Shown one piece after another: positions 62,240-64,000 of a stretch of 64,000 nt of DNA. The notes beneath the pieces are model-generated. The model saw only the letters and a program-made list of their open reading frames with translations, had not been told where the DNA came from and did not search any database. Where the stretch lies: contig CAJFCJ010000013.1 of NCBI GenBank assembly GCA_904063045.1, forward strand, positions 294,623 through 358,622. Direction: 5' to 3'. Position 1 is the first letter of the stretch. Every line of letters starts with the position of its first letter. This DNA comes from Dimorphilus gyrociliatus (taxonomy: Eukaryota; Annelida; Polychaeta; Dinophilidae). The position numbers and the translations under genes are program-made.

Positions 62240-64000
62240 ATGGCTGACAGCCGTCTAAATACACGTATATTCGATGGCGGTGAGAATAAAGACGTTTTAA
62301 ATTGCCCGAACTGTACTTCCAGGTTCGATAAATCGTAGCTACGCCCCCTGACCCTTCTTTCAAAAAATACAAACTGCTGACTCTTTTCTACAGAATTTAT
62401 CCAGATTGTCGAAAAACATCGACGAATGGAACCTATCTGACTACGTGCTTAGAATGTAATAAATCATTCAAATTTCGTAAAGAATCTATTCGCCGATCAG
62501 CCATCAAGTTGTCCGTCAATGGAACGTCACACATTGGTAAAGCAAAATGAAGCAAATAGCATTAGGAAAGACTTTTATTAAATAAATTTATTTTTCATAT
62601 CTATTATCTAGTTGACAACAACACGGCAGTCAGATTAAGCTTGAATGAATATCTGAGAGATGTTCTTCAATTGAAAGGAACAAAGGTTATGTGTAGAGAA
62701 GGCGGATGTGGATGTTGCGTTGTTACGGTTTCCTATATAAAAGATGATAAAACCAAGACAGTCCCAATTAATTCCGTAATTAGTTAAAGCTGTCTTAGGT
62801 TAATGTTTCTTTACAAAATTAACCATTCTTCAGTGTCTATGTCCATTATACTCGTGCGATGGTTGGCAAATTACTACATCGGAAGGTATAGGAGACAGAA
62901 GAAAAGGCTATCATCCAATTCAATCGAGATTAGCGGCATGTAATGGAAGTCAATGTGGATATTGTTCTACAGGAATGGTAATGAACATGTACGGATTTTT
63001 AGCTGACAGGAAAAATCCTACCAGAGAAGAAATCGAGTCGACTTTTGATGGTAATATATGCAGGTGTACTGGTTACAGGGCAATTTTGGATGCTATGCAT
63101 CAACTTCCTACTGATATTGAGGTAAAATATTCTATGCATTGGGATAATACGACTGCTTATATATTACATTATATTTATTTGTTTTTCCATTCCTTTCACG
63201 TGAATATTTTAATAGGATTTAGTTGAAAGAAAATGCTCAGGAGTGAATGATTCGATTTTCATTATATCGTCGGATGCACAATGGATAAGACCGGAAAATT
63301 TGGTCGACTTGTTCGACTTGCTGAGTAAAAGAAATGATTATTCATTAGTTTGCGGTAACACTTCAAAAATTTTATTTGAAAACACAAAAAACAATCAGTT
63401 ATTTATCGATATAAGAAGTTTGCCAGAGCTCTGTCAAACGACGGTAAATTTCCCTAAGTTGTCTCTAACATTATTGTTAAATTGAGCTTGAAAATAGATT
63501 ACTGAAGATTTCGTAAAAGTTGGATCTTGTGTTACGATAAGCGAATTGACAACGATTATGGATAAAATTTCGGCCAATCAGGGTTTCGAGTACTGTAACG
63601 AAATTAGAGATCACTTGAAATTAATCGCGGGTTCTCCAGTCAGAAATGTATAATGAGCTAAATTCTAGACGCGTTATTGATTTTAATTTCTCTAAGTCCC
63701 CTTATAATTTTTATCGATGTTATATAGGTTGGCAGTTGGGCTGGTAATTTAATACTAAGACGTTCTTGGACTTCATTTCCATCTGATATTTTGACCCTTT
63801 TTGAAGCAGTCGGGGCTGAAATAGAATTTGGTTTGAATTACTCATTTTATCTATCATTTGTCCCTGAAAAAATTGTAGAAAAAGCCCTACTTCTATTATA
63901 GGTTCCAAGATTGAGACAAAAGTTTGCAGGGCATGGGAATTAATTGAGATGCCCGAAGCTGATTTGGATAAGAAAGTCCTCTTGAATGTAATGTTTCGTC
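62240..64000 (+). CDS. Xanthine dehydrogenase/aldehyde oxidase family protein with zinc-ribbon-like N-terminus (5' part)
   Basis: Eight exons are visible (62240-62322, 62394-62536, 62612-62775, 62834-63121, 63216-63443, 63498-63647, 63728-63830, 63902 onward), all in phase; the gene runs off the window. Residues about 68-230 form the two 2Fe-2S domains: CREGGCGCC with the partner Cys in NSCLCPL, then SQCGYC and ICRCTGYR. The FAD domain follows with LVCGNTSKI and GSWAGNLILRRSWTSFPSDI, nearer the aldehyde-oxidase-like branch than true XDH. The molybdopterin part is missing only because of the window edge. Before the ferredoxin fold the first two exons add about 65 residues with CPNC, a further Cys, and CLEC, spaced like a zinc ribbon. 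I know of no such extension in XDH or AOX. Substrate is not deducible. Confidence 0.88.

Overview
This is a stretch of animal nuclear DNA. It is strongly A+T-rich and full of simple repeats, and its genes are cut by many short GT-AG introns, mostly 45-100 bases. The gene set is bilaterian: coronin, a FYVE-type rabaptin relative, AP-2 alpha, CNOT4, ATG101, ILRUN, a degenerin/ENaC channel, a Ly6/LU protein and a BRICHOS protein. Short introns, a BRICHOS protein and a DEG/ENaC channel would suit a small-genome spiralian such as a compact annelid. That placement is inference only. Gene models were built by eye from splice signals, continuous reading phase and family resemblance.

Layout, left to right. 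Positions 1-1892 hold the 5' part of a coronin gene (minus), with candidate promoters near 2.05 kb and 5.6 kb. A MULE-transposase-derived gene lies at 7.5-8.9 kb (minus). Positions 8.9-15 kb are gene-poor but contain a cluster of CTCF-like motifs. A rabaptin-like FYVE protein occupies 15.0-17.3 kb (plus). Positions 17.3-23.7 kb are repeats plus one promoter-like island. A two-exon gag-derived gene lies at 23.7-24.7 kb (minus). A fatty acyl-CoA reductase (11 coding exons) lies at 25.8-28.6 kb and an LMF2-like lipase maturation factor at 29.5-32.1 kb (both plus). An intronless GPCR and a beta-1,4-galactosyltransferase relative follow (minus).

The right half is denser: a membrane-anchored dynamin-superfamily GTPase (36.2-39.1, plus), ILRUN (39.4-40.4, minus), ATG101 (40.7-41.9, minus), a PRAS40/Lobe-like protein (42.3-44.1, plus) and CNOT4 (44.9-48.8, plus). 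Next come a BRICHOS protein (49.4-50.3, minus) head-to-head with a Ly6 protein (50.4-51.5, plus), AP-2 alpha (52.0-55.2, minus) and a GPI-anchored Ig-domain protein (57.7-59.5, minus). Last are a degenerin/ENaC channel (59.8-61.2, minus), an isochorismatase-domain protein (61.4-62.0, plus) and the start of a molybdo-flavoenzyme of the xanthine dehydrogenase/aldehyde oxidase family (62.2-64, plus), which leaves the window.

There are no operons, but three divergent pairs share short promoters: ATG101/PRAS40, BRICHOS/Ly6 and DEG-ENaC/isochorismatase. The first is functionally suggestive, because PRAS40 is a TORC1 component and ATG101 belongs to the TORC1-controlled ULK autophagy complex. I found no tRNA, rRNA or CRISPR. 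The most unusual items are a zinc-ribbon-like N-terminal extension spliced onto the molybdo-flavoenzyme, two domesticated-looking transposon genes, the dynamin-like GTPase with two C-terminal membrane segments, and the CTCF-like motif cluster.
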